Program-made: the position numbers and the translations under genes
In this document: positions 46,176 through 56,233 of the stretch, piece by piece
Numbering within the stretch: position 1 is the stretch's first letter
How the letters are laid out: each line of letters opens with the position of its first letter
From: Beggiatoa leptomitoformis
Lineage (GTDB): Bacteria; Pseudomonadota; Gammaproteobacteria; Beggiatoales; Beggiatoaceae
NCBI RefSeq assembly: GCF_001305575.3
Contig: NZ_CP012373.2
Span: 1,488,001-1,552,000 of the forward strand
Length of the DNA stretch: 64,000 nucleotides
Direction of reading: 5' to 3'
Notes under the pieces: generated by a model
Database searches by the model: none
What the model saw: only the letters and a program-made list of their open reading frames with translations
Told to the model about the DNA's origin: nothing

Positions 46176-48068
46176 ATGATTACGTTACGCAATTTATCCC
46201 TACAGCGCGGTACAAAACCCTTATTGAGCAATGTCGATATCACCCTATTTCGGGGGCAAAAAGTCGGGATTGTTGGCGCAAATGGCTGTGGAAAATCCAG
46301 TTTATTCGCCTTGTTATTAGGAGAATTACATGCAGACCAAGGCGACATAGATTTCCCCCCCACGGTCAGCATTGCCCATGTCGCACAAGAAACTCCCGCT
46401 TTAGATATGTCTGCTATTGATTATGTATTAGAAGGGGATGCAGAATTAAAAACTATTGAACAAGCCTTAGTAATTGCCCAGCAAAATCATGACGGTATGC
46501 ACGAAGCAGAATTACATGCTCGGTTTGATGCGATTGGTGGATACACCGCCCGCGCCCGCGCCGCGCAACTACTCAGCGGATTAGGTTTTGCAACCAGTGA
46601 CGAAGAAAAATCCGTTAGAGCCTTTTCTGGTGGTTGGCGAATGCGTTTGAATTTAGCCCAAGCCTTAATGTGTCGTTCCGATTTATTGTTACTAGATGAA
46701 CCGACAAACCATTTAGATTTAGATGCGGTGCTATGGTTTGAACAGTGGTTAAAACGTTATGAAGGAACATTGCTATTAATTTCGCATGACCGCGATTTTT
46801 TAGATAATGTTGTCAATACCATCGCCCATTTTTATCAACAACAAATTACCCTTTATACAGGGAATTATGAATCATTTGAACGGCAACGAGCGGCAAAATT
46901 AGCCTTACAACAAGCCGCGTATCAAAAACAACAGCGCGAAATTTCACATATACACTCTTTTGTAGAGCGTTTTCGGTATAAAGCCAGTAAAGCCAAACAA
47001 GCACAAAGCCGTTTAAAAGCCTTAGAACGCATGGAAGTGATAGGTGCAGCGCATGTTGACTCCCCCTTTCATTTTGAATTCCTCCCCCCGCCACAAATGC
47101 CACATACCTTAATAAATCTGGATAAAATCAGCATTGGTTATGGCGAGCAACCTATTCTAAATCAAGTGACTCTGCGCATTTCGCCCGGTTCGCGGATAGG
47201 CTTATTAGGTCCTAATGGTGCGGGAAAATCGACATTTATTAAACTGCTAGCGGGTGAATTATCCGTGTTAACCGGGGAAACCATGACAGGCGACGGCTTA
47301 CGCATTGGTTATTTTGCCCAACATCAACTAGAACAATTACGCCCACAAGAATCATCATTACAACACATTCAGCGTTTAGACCCTTTGGTTTCTGAACAAG
47401 TTATTCGAAATTTTCTCGGTGGTTTTGGCTTTTTAGGCGATATGGCAGTCGCTGCCATCGAACCATTTTCGGGGGGAGAAAAAGCCCGTTTAGCCCTTGC
47501 GCTGTTAGTGTGGCAAAAGCCAAATTTACTATTATTAGACGAACCCACTAACCATCTTGATTTAGATATGCGAGACGCATTAACCATGGCACTACAAGAC
47601 TATACCGGTGCATTGGTGATTGTCTCGCATGATAGACACCTCATTCGAAGCACAACGGATGATTTGATTCTAGTCGCACAAGGGCAAGTGAAACCTTTTG
47701 AAGGGGATTTAGATGATTATCGTCAATGGTTATTAGACCACCGCGCAAATGAACGTAGCCAACAACGCGATGTGAAAAGTCCTAGCGAAAATGCACAACA
47801 ACGGGCAGAAAAAAAACGCTTAGAAGCGCAACAACGTGAACAGCGTCGCCCCCTACAAAATAAGTTAAAACAGATAGAAAAACAGTTGGATAAATTAACA
47901 ACAGAGAAAACAACCGTAGAAACCTTATTAGCCGACCCCGCGATTTATGGCGATAAGCAAAAAGTACAAGACTATATCCGCCAACAAGCAACCCTTATTA
48001 CGCAATTACAACAAGTAGAAGAAGAATGGCTAACCATTACGGAAACCTTAGATAGTTTAGACAATTAA
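46176..48068 (+). CDS. yheS: ABC-F family ribosome-associated ATPase, YheS-like
   Basis: 630 residues with two ABC ATPase domains and no membrane helices. First Walker A GANGCGKS (34-41) and second GPNGAGKS near 345; signatures FSGGW and FSGGE, each followed by LLLLDEPTNHLDL. An inter-domain linker near 240-300 and a C-terminal coiled coil (about 540-625) fit YheS rather than EttA. ABC-F proteins act at the ribosomal E site to resolve stalls. ATG 46176 gives the full first domain. Confidence 0.93.
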   Translation: MITLRNLSLQRGTKPLLSNVDITLFRGQKVGIVGANGCGKSSLFALLLGELHADQGDIDFPPTVSIAHVAQETPALDMSAIDYVLEGDAELKTIEQALVIAQQNHDGMHEAELHARFDAIGGYTARARAAQLLSGLGFATSDEEKSVRAFSGGWRMRLNLAQALMCRSDLLLLDEPTNHLDLDAVLWFEQWLKRYEGTLLLISHDRDFLDNVVNTIAHFYQQQITLYTGNYESFERQRAAKLALQQAAYQKQQREISHIHSFVERFRYKASKAKQAQSRLKALERMEVIGAAHVDSPFHFEFLPPPQMPHTLINLDKISIGYGEQPILNQVTLRISPGSRIGLLGPNGAGKSTFIKLLAGELSVLTGETMTGDGLRIGYFAQHQLEQLRPQESSLQHIQRLDPLVSEQVIRNFLGGFGFLGDMAVAAIEPFSGGEKARLALALLVWQKPNLLLLDEPTNHLDLDMRDALTMALQDYTGALVIVSHDRHLIRSTTDDLILVAQGQVKPFEGDLDDYRQWLLDHRANERSQQRDVKSPSENAQQRAEKKRLEAQQREQRRPLQNKLKQIEKQLDKLTTEKTTVETLLADPAIYGDKQKVQDYIRQQATLITQLQQVEEEWLTITETLDSLDN

Positions 48069-48130
48069 ATAGCCATTAATTATCTATATTCTGGTTTTTT
48101 GTGCTGATGAATAAAAAGTGCCTCCTTAAT

Positions 48131-48146
48131 CCCCCACAAATGGGGG
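48131..48146. terminator. Hairpin after the ABC-F gene
   Basis: Perfect 6-bp G/C stem CCCCCA and TGGGGG with a CAAA loop, followed by GAAACTTTATT, 62 bases past the stop. A weak rho-independent terminator or a repeat fragment. Confidence 0.4.
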
Positions 48147-48243
48147 AAACTTTATTCTAACGTTCAGGAAGTACTTAGGTTTTTTACTGCCCATACTACC
48201 AATTTATCTACTCACAAATAACATTGCACAGACAGGATTAATC

Positions 48244-48774
48244 ATGAACACAAATTTACCCGCACCGATTTATAATGCTTATTGGCTATGCCCTAATAAA
48301 GTTTTATTAGGCAGTTACTTAGCTGATGATGTTGAACCGCTTAAACTCAAGGTTCGTAACTTATTAAAAATGGGCGTGACGTACTACGCAAATATGACAA
48401 ATGAAGGGGAATATGGAAGAAAACCCTATCATCTTTTATTGCAGGAAGAAGCAGAAAAGCAAAATATTCAAGTGGTACATCAACGGTTTGCCATTACCGA
48501 TTTTGATATACCCGTTGTGGATAGAATGAAACATATTTTAGATTGTATCGATGCAGCCATTGCGGTAAAACATAAAGTTTACATTCATTGTATGGCCGGT
48601 TTAGGCAGAACAGGCACCGTTGCAGGCTGTTATTTAGTGCGTCATGGAATGACAGGTGAAGAAGCCTTAGCTGAAATTAAACAACGTAAACAAAACTCTA
48701 TTTTTGCACGTATGGACTCGCCAATCACCGTTCAACAAAAACAAATGGTGTTAGATTGGAAAATTGGCGCGTGA
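48244..48774 (+). CDS. Dual-specificity/tyrosine phosphatase-like protein
   Basis: 176 residues. The phosphate loop is HCMAGLGRTG with nucleophile Cys116 and Arg122 (CX5R), and TDFDIP at 85-90 supplies a candidate general-acid aspartate. It looks like a compact cytoplasmic PTP of the atypical dual-specificity type; the substrate could be phosphotyrosine, a phosphoinositide or a nucleotide. No cognate kinase adjoins. Convergent with fxsA. Confidence 0.85.
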   Translation: MNTNLPAPIYNAYWLCPNKVLLGSYLADDVEPLKLKVRNLLKMGVTYYANMTNEGEYGRKPYHLLLQEEAEKQNIQVVHQRFAITDFDIPVVDRMKHILDCIDAAIAVKHKVYIHCMAGLGRTGTVAGCYLVRHGMTGEEALAEIKQRKQNSIFARMDSPITVQQKQMVLDWKIGA

Positions 48775-48800
48775 GTAAATTTAAATGCGCTCTTTAACTT

Positions 48801-48843
48801 TCTGAATCAGTTGGTTATTACTTTTCGCGCGCGCTGATTCAGA
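48801..48843. repeat. 43-bp palindromic element between convergent genes
   Basis: TCTGAATCAG (48801-48810) and CTGATTCAGA (48834-48843) are perfect inverted repeats flanking 23 bases that include GCGCGCGC. Lies between the phosphatase and fxsA ends, so it may act as a shared transcript end. Same arm sequence as 8373-8466. Confidence 0.65.
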
Positions 48844-48879
48844 CAATTATTACGTTTATTCTTACCTGTATTAATACTG

Positions 48880-49353
48880 CTACATCTCGCTATCTTTTTC
48901 TCGCTTAAAATTTCCTTCTATAACAGTAGGTTTATGCGGATTTTCTGCGGCTTGTTGCGTATGAACGGTGTAGCTTGCAGTGACATAACTGGTATTTTGT
49001 AAATGACGAACAAAATACTGAATAAGCAGACGACGAGTCAGCGGAATAAGACAAAATAACGCAATAAAATCAGTAAAAAAACCTGGTGTTAGCAATAAAA
49101 TACCACCGAACATAATAAACAAACCATCCAGTAATGGCTCGGTTGGTTCTTGTCCTTGCGCGAGCGTCATGCGTAACTTTCGCAATGTCACCAACCCTTG
49201 CACACGCAATAAATAAACCCCCGTCACAGCCATAGAAATGACTAAAAAAATAGTGGGTAGAATGCCAATCACCTGTCCAACCGTAACCAAAAGATAAATC
49301 TCAACGATGGGAATAATGATAAATAGCAATAATAAATGTTGTGGTTTTAGCAT
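48880..49353 (-). CDS. fxsA: FxsA family cytoplasmic-membrane protein
   Basis: 157 residues. The order IPIVEIYLLVTVGQVIG at the start, then LLRVQGLVTLRKLR and the LLLTPGFFTD motif are characteristic of FxsA, named for suppressing F-plasmid exclusion of phage T7. Three to four membrane helices, hydrophilic C-terminal tail. Physiological role unknown. Confidence 0.92.
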   Translation of the reverse strand: MLKPQHLLLLFIIIPIVEIYLLVTVGQVIGILPTIFLVISMAVTGVYLLRVQGLVTLRKLRMTLAQGQEPTEPLLDGLFIMFGGILLLTPGFFTDFIALFCLIPLTRRLLIQYFVRHLQNTSYVTASYTVHTQQAAENPHKPTVIEGNFKREKDSEM

Positions 49354-49661
49354 CTTAGAATGTTCTTATCGTAACCTATAAATGAGGGGGTAATACTAAA
49401 CAGGACAGCCCAAACGCGAAAATCATTTGATTAGCATGGCTGGAAAACCGCATGAACGCTGAGAACCCTGATTCAAACCGTCTTTTCTTTAAGCCTTAAT
49501 CTAGGTACGCAATAACACAGGTTCAAGTTTTTTTTCTTAAGTGCTTCTAAATAGTTGCATAAAATTAGCAACGCAACGCATTACTTGACAAAAAACTATC
49601 ATACCTTTCCTTATGTTAAAATGTAGATAACTTTTTCTTATATCATGCCTCAATAAAAACT
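49354..49661. other. 308-base gap between fxsA and the methyltransferase gene
   Basis: AT-rich divergent region. GAACCCTGATTCAAACC at 49459-49475 resembles one arm of the TGTCTGAATCAGGATT family, without a matching second arm. No gene, no clear hairpin, no strong promoter boxes. Confidence 0.4.
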
Positions 49662-50849
49662 ATGTCGCCCGCGTCTATCAAACAGTTTTTTAAACAAATT
49701 TTTTCTAAAAAATCCATTTCTGCACCCATTCAAACAGCAACACCATCACCACACGCACCCCTGATTTATAGTTTAGAATCGCCAAAATATCAGTTATTTA
49801 CGATGGATGGTGAAAACCTATTTACAGGCTGGGTGTTTTATTTTGGGGAAAAAGTGATTGCACAATTAGCTGTTTCTATCGGCAATACGCCAATTAACCA
49901 TTTTCCTGTCAATTTACCCCGCCCTGACATCGCCACGTATGTGCCTTCTATTCCCGCTGCCCAAACTTGTGGTTTTGCATTTACCTTACCTGTTTTACCT
50001 ACAAATACTAAAAAAATTCAAGTAGATGTCGTTTTTACTGACAAAACCAGTGCGCCATTTTTTACTTATGATATTAGCTATTTAGTGCTGCAAAAAACAA
50101 ACTTTGTCCGTTATCAGGAAAAAATCCAACAAATTGCCATGCCAACGGGAGAATTAGTTTATTTAACCCAAGGACATACTCAGGTTGAGGAATATCAAAA
50201 TACAATTATTCCCGCCGTATTAAACATGCGGATGTATTTGGAAAAATCAGGGGTAGCCATTCAAAAAATTCAAACCTTGCTCGATTTTGGCTGTGGTTCA
50301 GCGCGTTTGTTGGTCGGATGGCATGTTATCGCCCCGACGATTCGATTATACGGTTGTGATTTGAATACACAGTTAATTCAATGGGCGCAGACAAATTTGC
50401 CTACTGAAATTCATTGTCAATTAAATGGATTACATCCGCCATTACCCTATCATGACCGTCAATTTGATTGTTTATATTTAATCTCCGTTTTTACCCATTT
50501 ATCATTAGGAACACAAAAACAATGGATTGATGAATTTAAACGCATTTTACGCATTGGCGGGCATATTTTGATTACCTTGCATGGTGAGATGTATGTCCGT
50601 AATACCTTTTATCAGCAACCCGATAAAATTCATGAGTTTGAAACTACGGGATTTGTTAAAACAGGACAGCCAACAGAAGAGGGGGCAAACCAGTATGGTG
50701 CATATCACAGCCCTGCATTTGTAAAAAAATTATTTTCGGGTTTTAAAATAGTGGGTTATTTTCCTTGTGGTAATGACCGACAACACAATACGTTATTTCA
50801 AATCGCACAATCACAAGATGTTTATGTATTGCAATATGAAGGCGAATAA
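49662..50849 (+). CDS. Class I SAM-dependent methyltransferase with N-terminal beta domain
   Basis: 395 residues. The first 30 are basic and hydrophobic, perhaps membrane-associating. Residues about 40-150 look like an all-beta domain (alternating pattern, NHFPVNLPRPDI). From about 160 the methyltransferase follows: motif I LLDFGCGSARLL near 207, acidic CDLNTQLI near 233, FDCLYLISVFTHL near 268, GGHILITLHGEMY near 304. Resembles methyltransferases fitted to glycosyltransferase or surface-polymer loci, but no such genes adjoin. Its last codons lie in a GGCGAATAAATCCGCC hairpin (50841-50856). aldehyde dehydrogenase follows after 23 bases. Confidence 0.8.
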   Translation: MSPASIKQFFKQIFSKKSISAPIQTATPSPHAPLIYSLESPKYQLFTMDGENLFTGWVFYFGEKVIAQLAVSIGNTPINHFPVNLPRPDIATYVPSIPAAQTCGFAFTLPVLPTNTKKIQVDVVFTDKTSAPFFTYDISYLVLQKTNFVRYQEKIQQIAMPTGELVYLTQGHTQVEEYQNTIIPAVLNMRMYLEKSGVAIQKIQTLLDFGCGSARLLVGWHVIAPTIRLYGCDLNTQLIQWAQTNLPTEIHCQLNGLHPPLPYHDRQFDCLYLISVFTHLSLGTQKQWIDEFKRILRIGGHILITLHGEMYVRNTFYQQPDKIHEFETTGFVKTGQPTEEGANQYGAYHSPAFVKKLFSGFKIVGYFPCGNDRQHNTLFQIAQSQDVYVLQYEGE

Positions 50850-50856
50850 ATCCGCC
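50841..50856 (+). repeat. GCGAATAAAT-type hairpin overlapping a stop codon
   Basis: GGCG and CGCC around AATAAATC; the TAA stop of the methyltransferase gene (50847-50849) lies inside the loop. Same core as the dispersed hairpin family. Confidence 0.45.
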
Positions 50857-50872
50857 ACGACAGGAGAAAACG

Positions 50873-52372
50873 ATGCAAAAAACTTTAGCCGATTGGCAAC
50901 AGCTCGCCTCTCAGGTGCAACTGCCTACACAGTCATTTATTAATGGCAATTATGTTAATGCCTTATCAGGTAAAACATTTGCAACCGTTAATCCTGCAAC
51001 AGGACAGGTATTAGCACAAATTGCCGCGTGTGATAGTGAAGATGCTGACCTTGCGGTTGCCAGTGCGCGCCAAGTATTTAACAAAGGAACATGGTCAAAA
51101 GCTGCACCTATTCAGCGTAAAAAAGCCTTAATTAAATTTGCAGCATTGATTGAAGCACATTTAGATGAATTGGCATTATTAGAAACCTTAGACGTTGGCA
51201 AGCCAATTTCGGATAGTTGTGCGGTGGATATTAGAGGGGCTGCGCGCTGTATTGCGTGGTATGGGGAAGCGATTGATAAACGTCATGATGAACTATTGCC
51301 AACCGAAAGAGGTTCTTTAGCAATGGTGACACGTGAGCCTGTTGGTGTGGTTGCTGCGATTGTGCCTTGGAACTTTCCCTTGTTAATGACGGCATGGAAA
51401 ATCGCGCCCGCGTTGGCAGCGGGTAACAGTGTGATTTTAAAACCATCAGAAAAATCACCGTTAACCGCGCTACGTATTGCTGAATTAGCCGTACAAGCGG
51501 GGATACCTGAAGGGGTTTTAAATGTCTTATCTGGCTATGGACATACAGTAGGTAAAGCCTTGGCATTACACATGGACGTTGATTGTGCAGCGTTTACAGG
51601 TTCAACCCGCACAGGACGACAGATTCTGCAATATTCAGGACAATCTAATTTAAAACGTGTGTGGTTAGAATGTGGGGGTAAAAGTCCAAATATCGTCTTT
51701 GCCGATTGTCCTGATTTGGATAAAGCCGCCGCTGCGTCGGCATTTGCCATTTTTTATAATCAAGGGGAAATGTGTTCCGCAGGATCACGCTTGTTAGTAG
51801 AAGCCTCGATTAAAGAAGAATTGTTGGCAAAAATTCAGCAAATTGGGGAAAGTATGTTCCCACGCAATCCCTTAGACCCTGAAACTAAAATGGGTGCAAT
51901 TGTTGATGATATTCAATTAAAATCCGTTTTAGGCTATATAGAGGCAGGCAAGGAAGCAGGGGCAAATGTGTTTATGGGAGGAAAGCAGGTTTTAACTGAA
52001 ACGGGTGGATATTTTGTTGAACCAACAATTTTTGACAGCGTTAAACAAAGTATGAAAATTGCCCAAGAAGAAATTTTTGGTCCTGTTTTATCGGTGCTAA
52101 CGTTTGAAAATGCTGAGGAAGCAATCAACATTGCAAACGATACGATTTATGGACTGGCCGCAGGTTTGTGGACACGCGACATTAACAAGGCGCATAACAC
52201 AGCGAAGGCGATTCGTGCAGGCACTGTGTGGGTAAATTGTTATGATGAGGGCGATTTAACATCTCCCTTTGGTGGCTATAAACAATCAGGCAACGGACGC
52301 GATAAATCCATACATGCACTAGAAAAATATGAAGAGTTGAAAACAACTTGGATTAAACTGGGAAATTCATAA
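50873..52372 (+). CDS. NAD(P)-dependent aldehyde dehydrogenase, PuuC-like
   Basis: 499 residues. Full ALDH set: Asn167 in PWNFP, Lys190 in LKPSEKSP, the FTGSTRTG turn near 241-248, Glu266 in LECGGKSP and nucleophile Cys301 in NQGEMCSAGS. Closest in feel to gamma-glutamyl-gamma-aminobutyraldehyde dehydrogenase (PuuC) and other omega-amino aldehyde dehydrogenases. AGGAG ribosome site 8 bases before the ATG. With aguA in the same window a role in putrescine breakdown is possible but not shown. Confidence 0.92.
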   Translation: MQKTLADWQQLASQVQLPTQSFINGNYVNALSGKTFATVNPATGQVLAQIAACDSEDADLAVASARQVFNKGTWSKAAPIQRKKALIKFAALIEAHLDELALLETLDVGKPISDSCAVDIRGAARCIAWYGEAIDKRHDELLPTERGSLAMVTREPVGVVAAIVPWNFPLLMTAWKIAPALAAGNSVILKPSEKSPLTALRIAELAVQAGIPEGVLNVLSGYGHTVGKALALHMDVDCAAFTGSTRTGRQILQYSGQSNLKRVWLECGGKSPNIVFADCPDLDKAAAASAFAIFYNQGEMCSAGSRLLVEASIKEELLAKIQQIGESMFPRNPLDPETKMGAIVDDIQLKSVLGYIEAGKEAGANVFMGGKQVLTETGGYFVEPTIFDSVKQSMKIAQEEIFGPVLSVLTFENAEEAINIANDTIYGLAAGLWTRDINKAHNTAKAIRAGTVWVNCYDEGDLTSPFGGYKQSGNGRDKSIHALEKYEELKTTWIKLGNS

Positions 52373-52416
52373 ATTTTTTATAGAAGGGCATGAAAAAAGT
52401 ACCAGAAAGATGTGCA

Positions 52417-52449
52417 ACGGATAACACCGCTTGACGTGGTGGTATCCGT
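52417..52449. repeat. GGATAACACCGCTT palindrome, copy C
   Basis: ACGGATAACACCGC with GTGGTGGTATCCGT around TTGAC; two to three mismatches. Lies between the convergent aldehyde dehydrogenase and GNAT genes, again at gene ends. Confidence 0.65.
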
Positions 52450-52466
52450 GCTACTGCAATAAGGGA

Positions 52467-52958
52467 TTATAAAAATCGGTGCATGACAAACGCATCAACG
52501 AGTCCTAATTGCGGGTGTTTAAAAACGCAGGGTAACTGTCCTACAATGTTAAACCCCAATTTTTGCCATAAAACAACGGCTCTGCTGTTAGTGCTAACGA
52601 CAAGATTGAATTGCATTGCTAAAAATCCCAGTTGCTTTGCTGTTTGTAAGGCATGTTCCCCCATTGTCCTACCAATATGTAGCCCTTGTTTTGTAGGATG
52701 CACCATAAAAGATGCGTTAGCGACATGCGCCCCTTGCCCCAACTGGTTGGCTTTTATTATATAAGTTCCAACCACTTCATCAGCTATTAATGCCGTATAA
52801 GTCCAGACGTTAGTGGATAACCAATAATCCAATAATGCTGTTTTTGGCATGTCGGGTGGAAAACTATAAGTATCGGCTGTTTGAATAACAGCATGAATAA
52901 TCTCCCAAATAGCATTAATGTCCTTTTGTACTGTTTTTCGAATAGAAATCGTACTCAT
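52467..52958 (-). CDS. GNAT family N-acetyltransferase
   Basis: 163 residues from the ATG at 52958; the open frame extends 47 codons upstream but that part is unlike the family. ISIRKTVQKDINAIWEII at the start, VANASFMVHPTKQGLHIGRTMGEHAL in two parts forming the acetyl-CoA site (QGLHIG), and AVVLWQKLGFNIVGQLP at the C terminus. Substrate unknown. Confidence 0.85.
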   Translation of the reverse strand: MSTISIRKTVQKDINAIWEIIHAVIQTADTYSFPPDMPKTALLDYWLSTNVWTYTALIADEVVGTYIIKANQLGQGAHVANASFMVHPTKQGLHIGRTMGEHALQTAKQLGFLAMQFNLVVSTNSRAVVLWQKLGFNIVGQLPCVFKHPQLGLVDAFVMHRFL

Positions 52959-53252
52959 GTAATAATTAAATACCCTAAGTGTAAAAATACGGAATAAATA
53001 TTGCTTTTTTAATGTGGTTTTAAACAAAAACACATTAGCTTGACCAGCTCTTTTTATATTTCTAGCTGACATTTCGCTTAAGTTTAGAGGATAAAACACT
53101 ATACTTTATAAGTACAAGTATGGTAAAAAATCTGATGAATACAGATGGTTGTGATGTAACAATTGTGCAACTGCAATATTTTAGGACTATTTATATATCA
53201 ATATGTATTACATAACTATAAATAAGAACCAAATTGATAAAGCGGGTGAATT

Positions 53253-54491
53253 ATGGGACTTGCAGCACAAATAACAAGGAGAGAGGTTGTGTCAACCCCT
53301 GAATCTCTCAACATTCTGATTGTTGATGACAACAAAAATAATTTGTTCACGCTGCGTAATTTAATCGGTGAATATATTCCCTCTGTTCATATTCTGGAAG
53401 CAGAATCGGGTGTAGAGGCACTGCGTGTTTTATTGAAAGAAAAAGTCGATTTGATTATTTTAGATATACAAATGCCAGAAATGGATGGTTTTGAAACAGC
53501 GGAACTTATTCGTGCGCGTAAGCATACACGACATATTCCCATTGTTTTTTTAACAGCGGCTTACAAATCGGAAACGTTTAAGCAAAAAGGCTTTGATTTA
53601 GGCGCGGCTGACTATTTAACCAAACCGATTGATGCACCTTTGTTAATCAGTCGGATCAGGTCTTATCGACATTTCATTTTGCAAGAGCGTCGACATGTTT
53701 CAGAGTTATTCATTGCAAATCAACAATTAATCAGGGCAAAAGAATTAGCAGAAGAAGCACAAGCTGCGGCTGAGGCGGCCAATATTGCTAAAAGCCGTTT
53801 TGTCGCAAATATGAGTCACGAACTGCGTACACCTTTAAATGCCATTATTGGGTATAGCGAAATATTGTTAGAGGAAGCGGCTGATGCAGGATACGATACG
53901 TGTACTCAGGATTTAGACCGTATTCAATCATCGGGTAAACATTTACTTGGATTAATTAATGATATTTTGGATATGTCAAAAATTGAAGCGGGACACATGG
54001 AAATTTATGTGGAAACCTTTGATTTGCAGAAGTTACTAGAAGATGTTGTCAGTACGGCAAAACCCTTAGTAGAAAAAAATAAAAATACCTTTAGATATGA
54101 ATTTGTTGAACAATTGGGCGAGATGAAATCTGATCAAACCAAGCTAAAACAAATGCTTTTAAACTTGTTAAGTAATGCAGCAAAATTTACTGAAAAAGGA
54201 ACAATTTCACTTAAAATAACGCGAAAACAAGATATTAACGAGGCATGGTTTGTATTCACTGTTGAAGATACAGGCATTGGCATTACCCCAGAACAACAAC
54301 AAAAGCTTTTTCAACCTTTTACACAAGCAGATGCTTCTACAACACGTAAATATGGTGGAACAGGCTTAGGACTGGCTATTACCAAGCGGTTTACTGAAAT
54401 GATGGGCGGAACGATTTTGCTAGAAAGTGAGGCGGGCAGGGGGACGATATTTACACTGTTGTTGCCTGCGGTATTAAGAAAAAGTAATTAG
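53253..54491 (+). CDS. Receiver-histidine kinase with receiver at the N terminus
   Basis: 412 residues, no membrane segment. Receiver domain about 19-135 with Asp71 and Lys124, a coiled-coil linker rich in Ala/Glu (about 145-180), HisKA with His189 in [11 protein letters not shown], and HATPase with DTGIG and GGTGLGLAI. The receiver placed before the kinase means another kinase probably feeds it. Start uncertain: ATG 53253 has GGGTGA 5 bases upstream, while GTG 53289 (residue 13) has a stronger AAGGAG; both keep the receiver domain. Confidence 0.92.
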   Translation: MGLAAQITRREVVSTPESLNILIVDDNKNNLFTLRNLIGEYIPSVHILEAESGVEALRVLLKEKVDLIILDIQMPEMDGFETAELIRARKHTRHIPIVFLTAAYKSETFKQKGFDLGAADYLTKPIDAPLLISRIRSYRHFILQERRHVSELFIANQQLIRAKELAEEAQAAAEAANIAKSRFVANMSHELRTPLNAIIGYSEILLEEAADAGYDTCTQDLDRIQSSGKHLLGLINDILDMSKIEAGHMEIYVETFDLQKLLEDVVSTAKPLVEKNKNTFRYEFVEQLGEMKSDQTKLKQMLLNLLSNAAKFTEKGTISLKITRKQDINEAWFVFTVEDTGIGITPEQQQKLFQPFTQADASTTRKYGGTGLGLAITKRFTEMMGGTILLESEAGRGTIFTLLLPAVLRKSN

Positions 54492-54535
54492 TTTTAGAAT
54501 CTTATTACTGTGTAAAAAAGGATTTTATGCGGAGA

Positions 54536-54557
54536 AGGGGCGAATTATTTCGCCCCT
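54536..54557. terminator. Shared terminator hairpin (GCGAATAAAT family)
   Basis: Perfect 9-bp stem AGGGGCGAA and TTCGCCCCT with a TTAT loop, followed on the plus strand by CTTTTATTTAT. Between the convergent receiver-kinase and adk genes, 8 bases from the adk stop. Confidence 0.75.
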
Positions 54558-54564
54558 CTTTTAT

Positions 54565-55520
<956 letters not shown>

Positions 55521-56216
55521 TTATTTCATTTGAAAAATGTCTTCCCAAGGAAGATGAGTTAATTTTTTAATCCCACTGACTAAAAACCATAGCGCGAACA
55601 TTAAAACCACCATAGAAGGGATGGCAATCACAGGATAGCTTAATGCCATCATCTTGCCTAACTCTTCATTAAACGCAACAGTTCCAGACGGACTGGTCAC
55701 TACCATTTTTGCTAAGCCATAATTTAAAATGGCGGACAATAAAAAGGAGCTTGCAACAAAGTAAGTTGAGTAAACCAGCCGTTTTTCAAAAATAGCTTGT
55801 GTTCCTTGTTGTTGTAGTGCTTGTTCGACTTTTTCTACGTTAATGATTTTTTCATTATAAATAAAGGTTTTAACAAGTGGATAAGGCGTTTTTAAAGAAA
55901 TCAGCACTGCAAGCCCAATCATCAATGGAATACTGGCTTCTTTAATAGCAATCCATTCGGGGTCTAGTTCTAATAAACCAATTCCACCCGTTAGTAAGAT
56001 ACTAACTAAACCTAAGATTGAGACAATATTAAACTTTTTATGGATTACTAAGTCCCATAAACCGTAAATTAACGGAAAAGTCAAAGCAACCAATAAACCA
56101 TAGACCGTACCTAAATAAGCGTCACTGGTGAATTTCATTAAAATAACGGATGGAATGACGATATTAATGAGCAAACTAACAAAAACATTTTCTCTTTCGG
56201 GATTTTGTGTTGTCAT
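55521..56216 (-). CDS. VC0807-type polytopic membrane protein
   Basis: 231 residues with about six membrane helices and a central soluble loop (VEKVEQALQQQG). The LLINIVIPSVILMKF opening and PLIYGLWDLVIHKK resemble the VC0807 family of septation-protein-like membrane proteins. Function unknown. It begins 17 bases after the SAM hydrolase stop, likely the same operon. Confidence 0.75.
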   Translation of the reverse strand: MTTQNPERENVFVSLLINIVIPSVILMKFTSDAYLGTVYGLLVALTFPLIYGLWDLVIHKKFNIVSILGLVSILLTGGIGLLELDPEWIAIKEASIPLMIGLAVLISLKTPYPLVKTFIYNEKIINVEKVEQALQQQGTQAIFEKRLVYSTYFVASSFLLSAILNYGLAKMVVTSPSGTVAFNEELGKMMALSYPVIAIPSMVVLMFALWFLVSGIKKLTHLPWEDIFQMK

Positions 56217-56233
56217 TTTTTTTAACCACTTAC

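Noticed and set aside
53000-53099. N-terminal extension of the GNAT at 52467
   Set aside because: The extra 47 residues do not match the family; the ATG at 52958 starts the standard fold.
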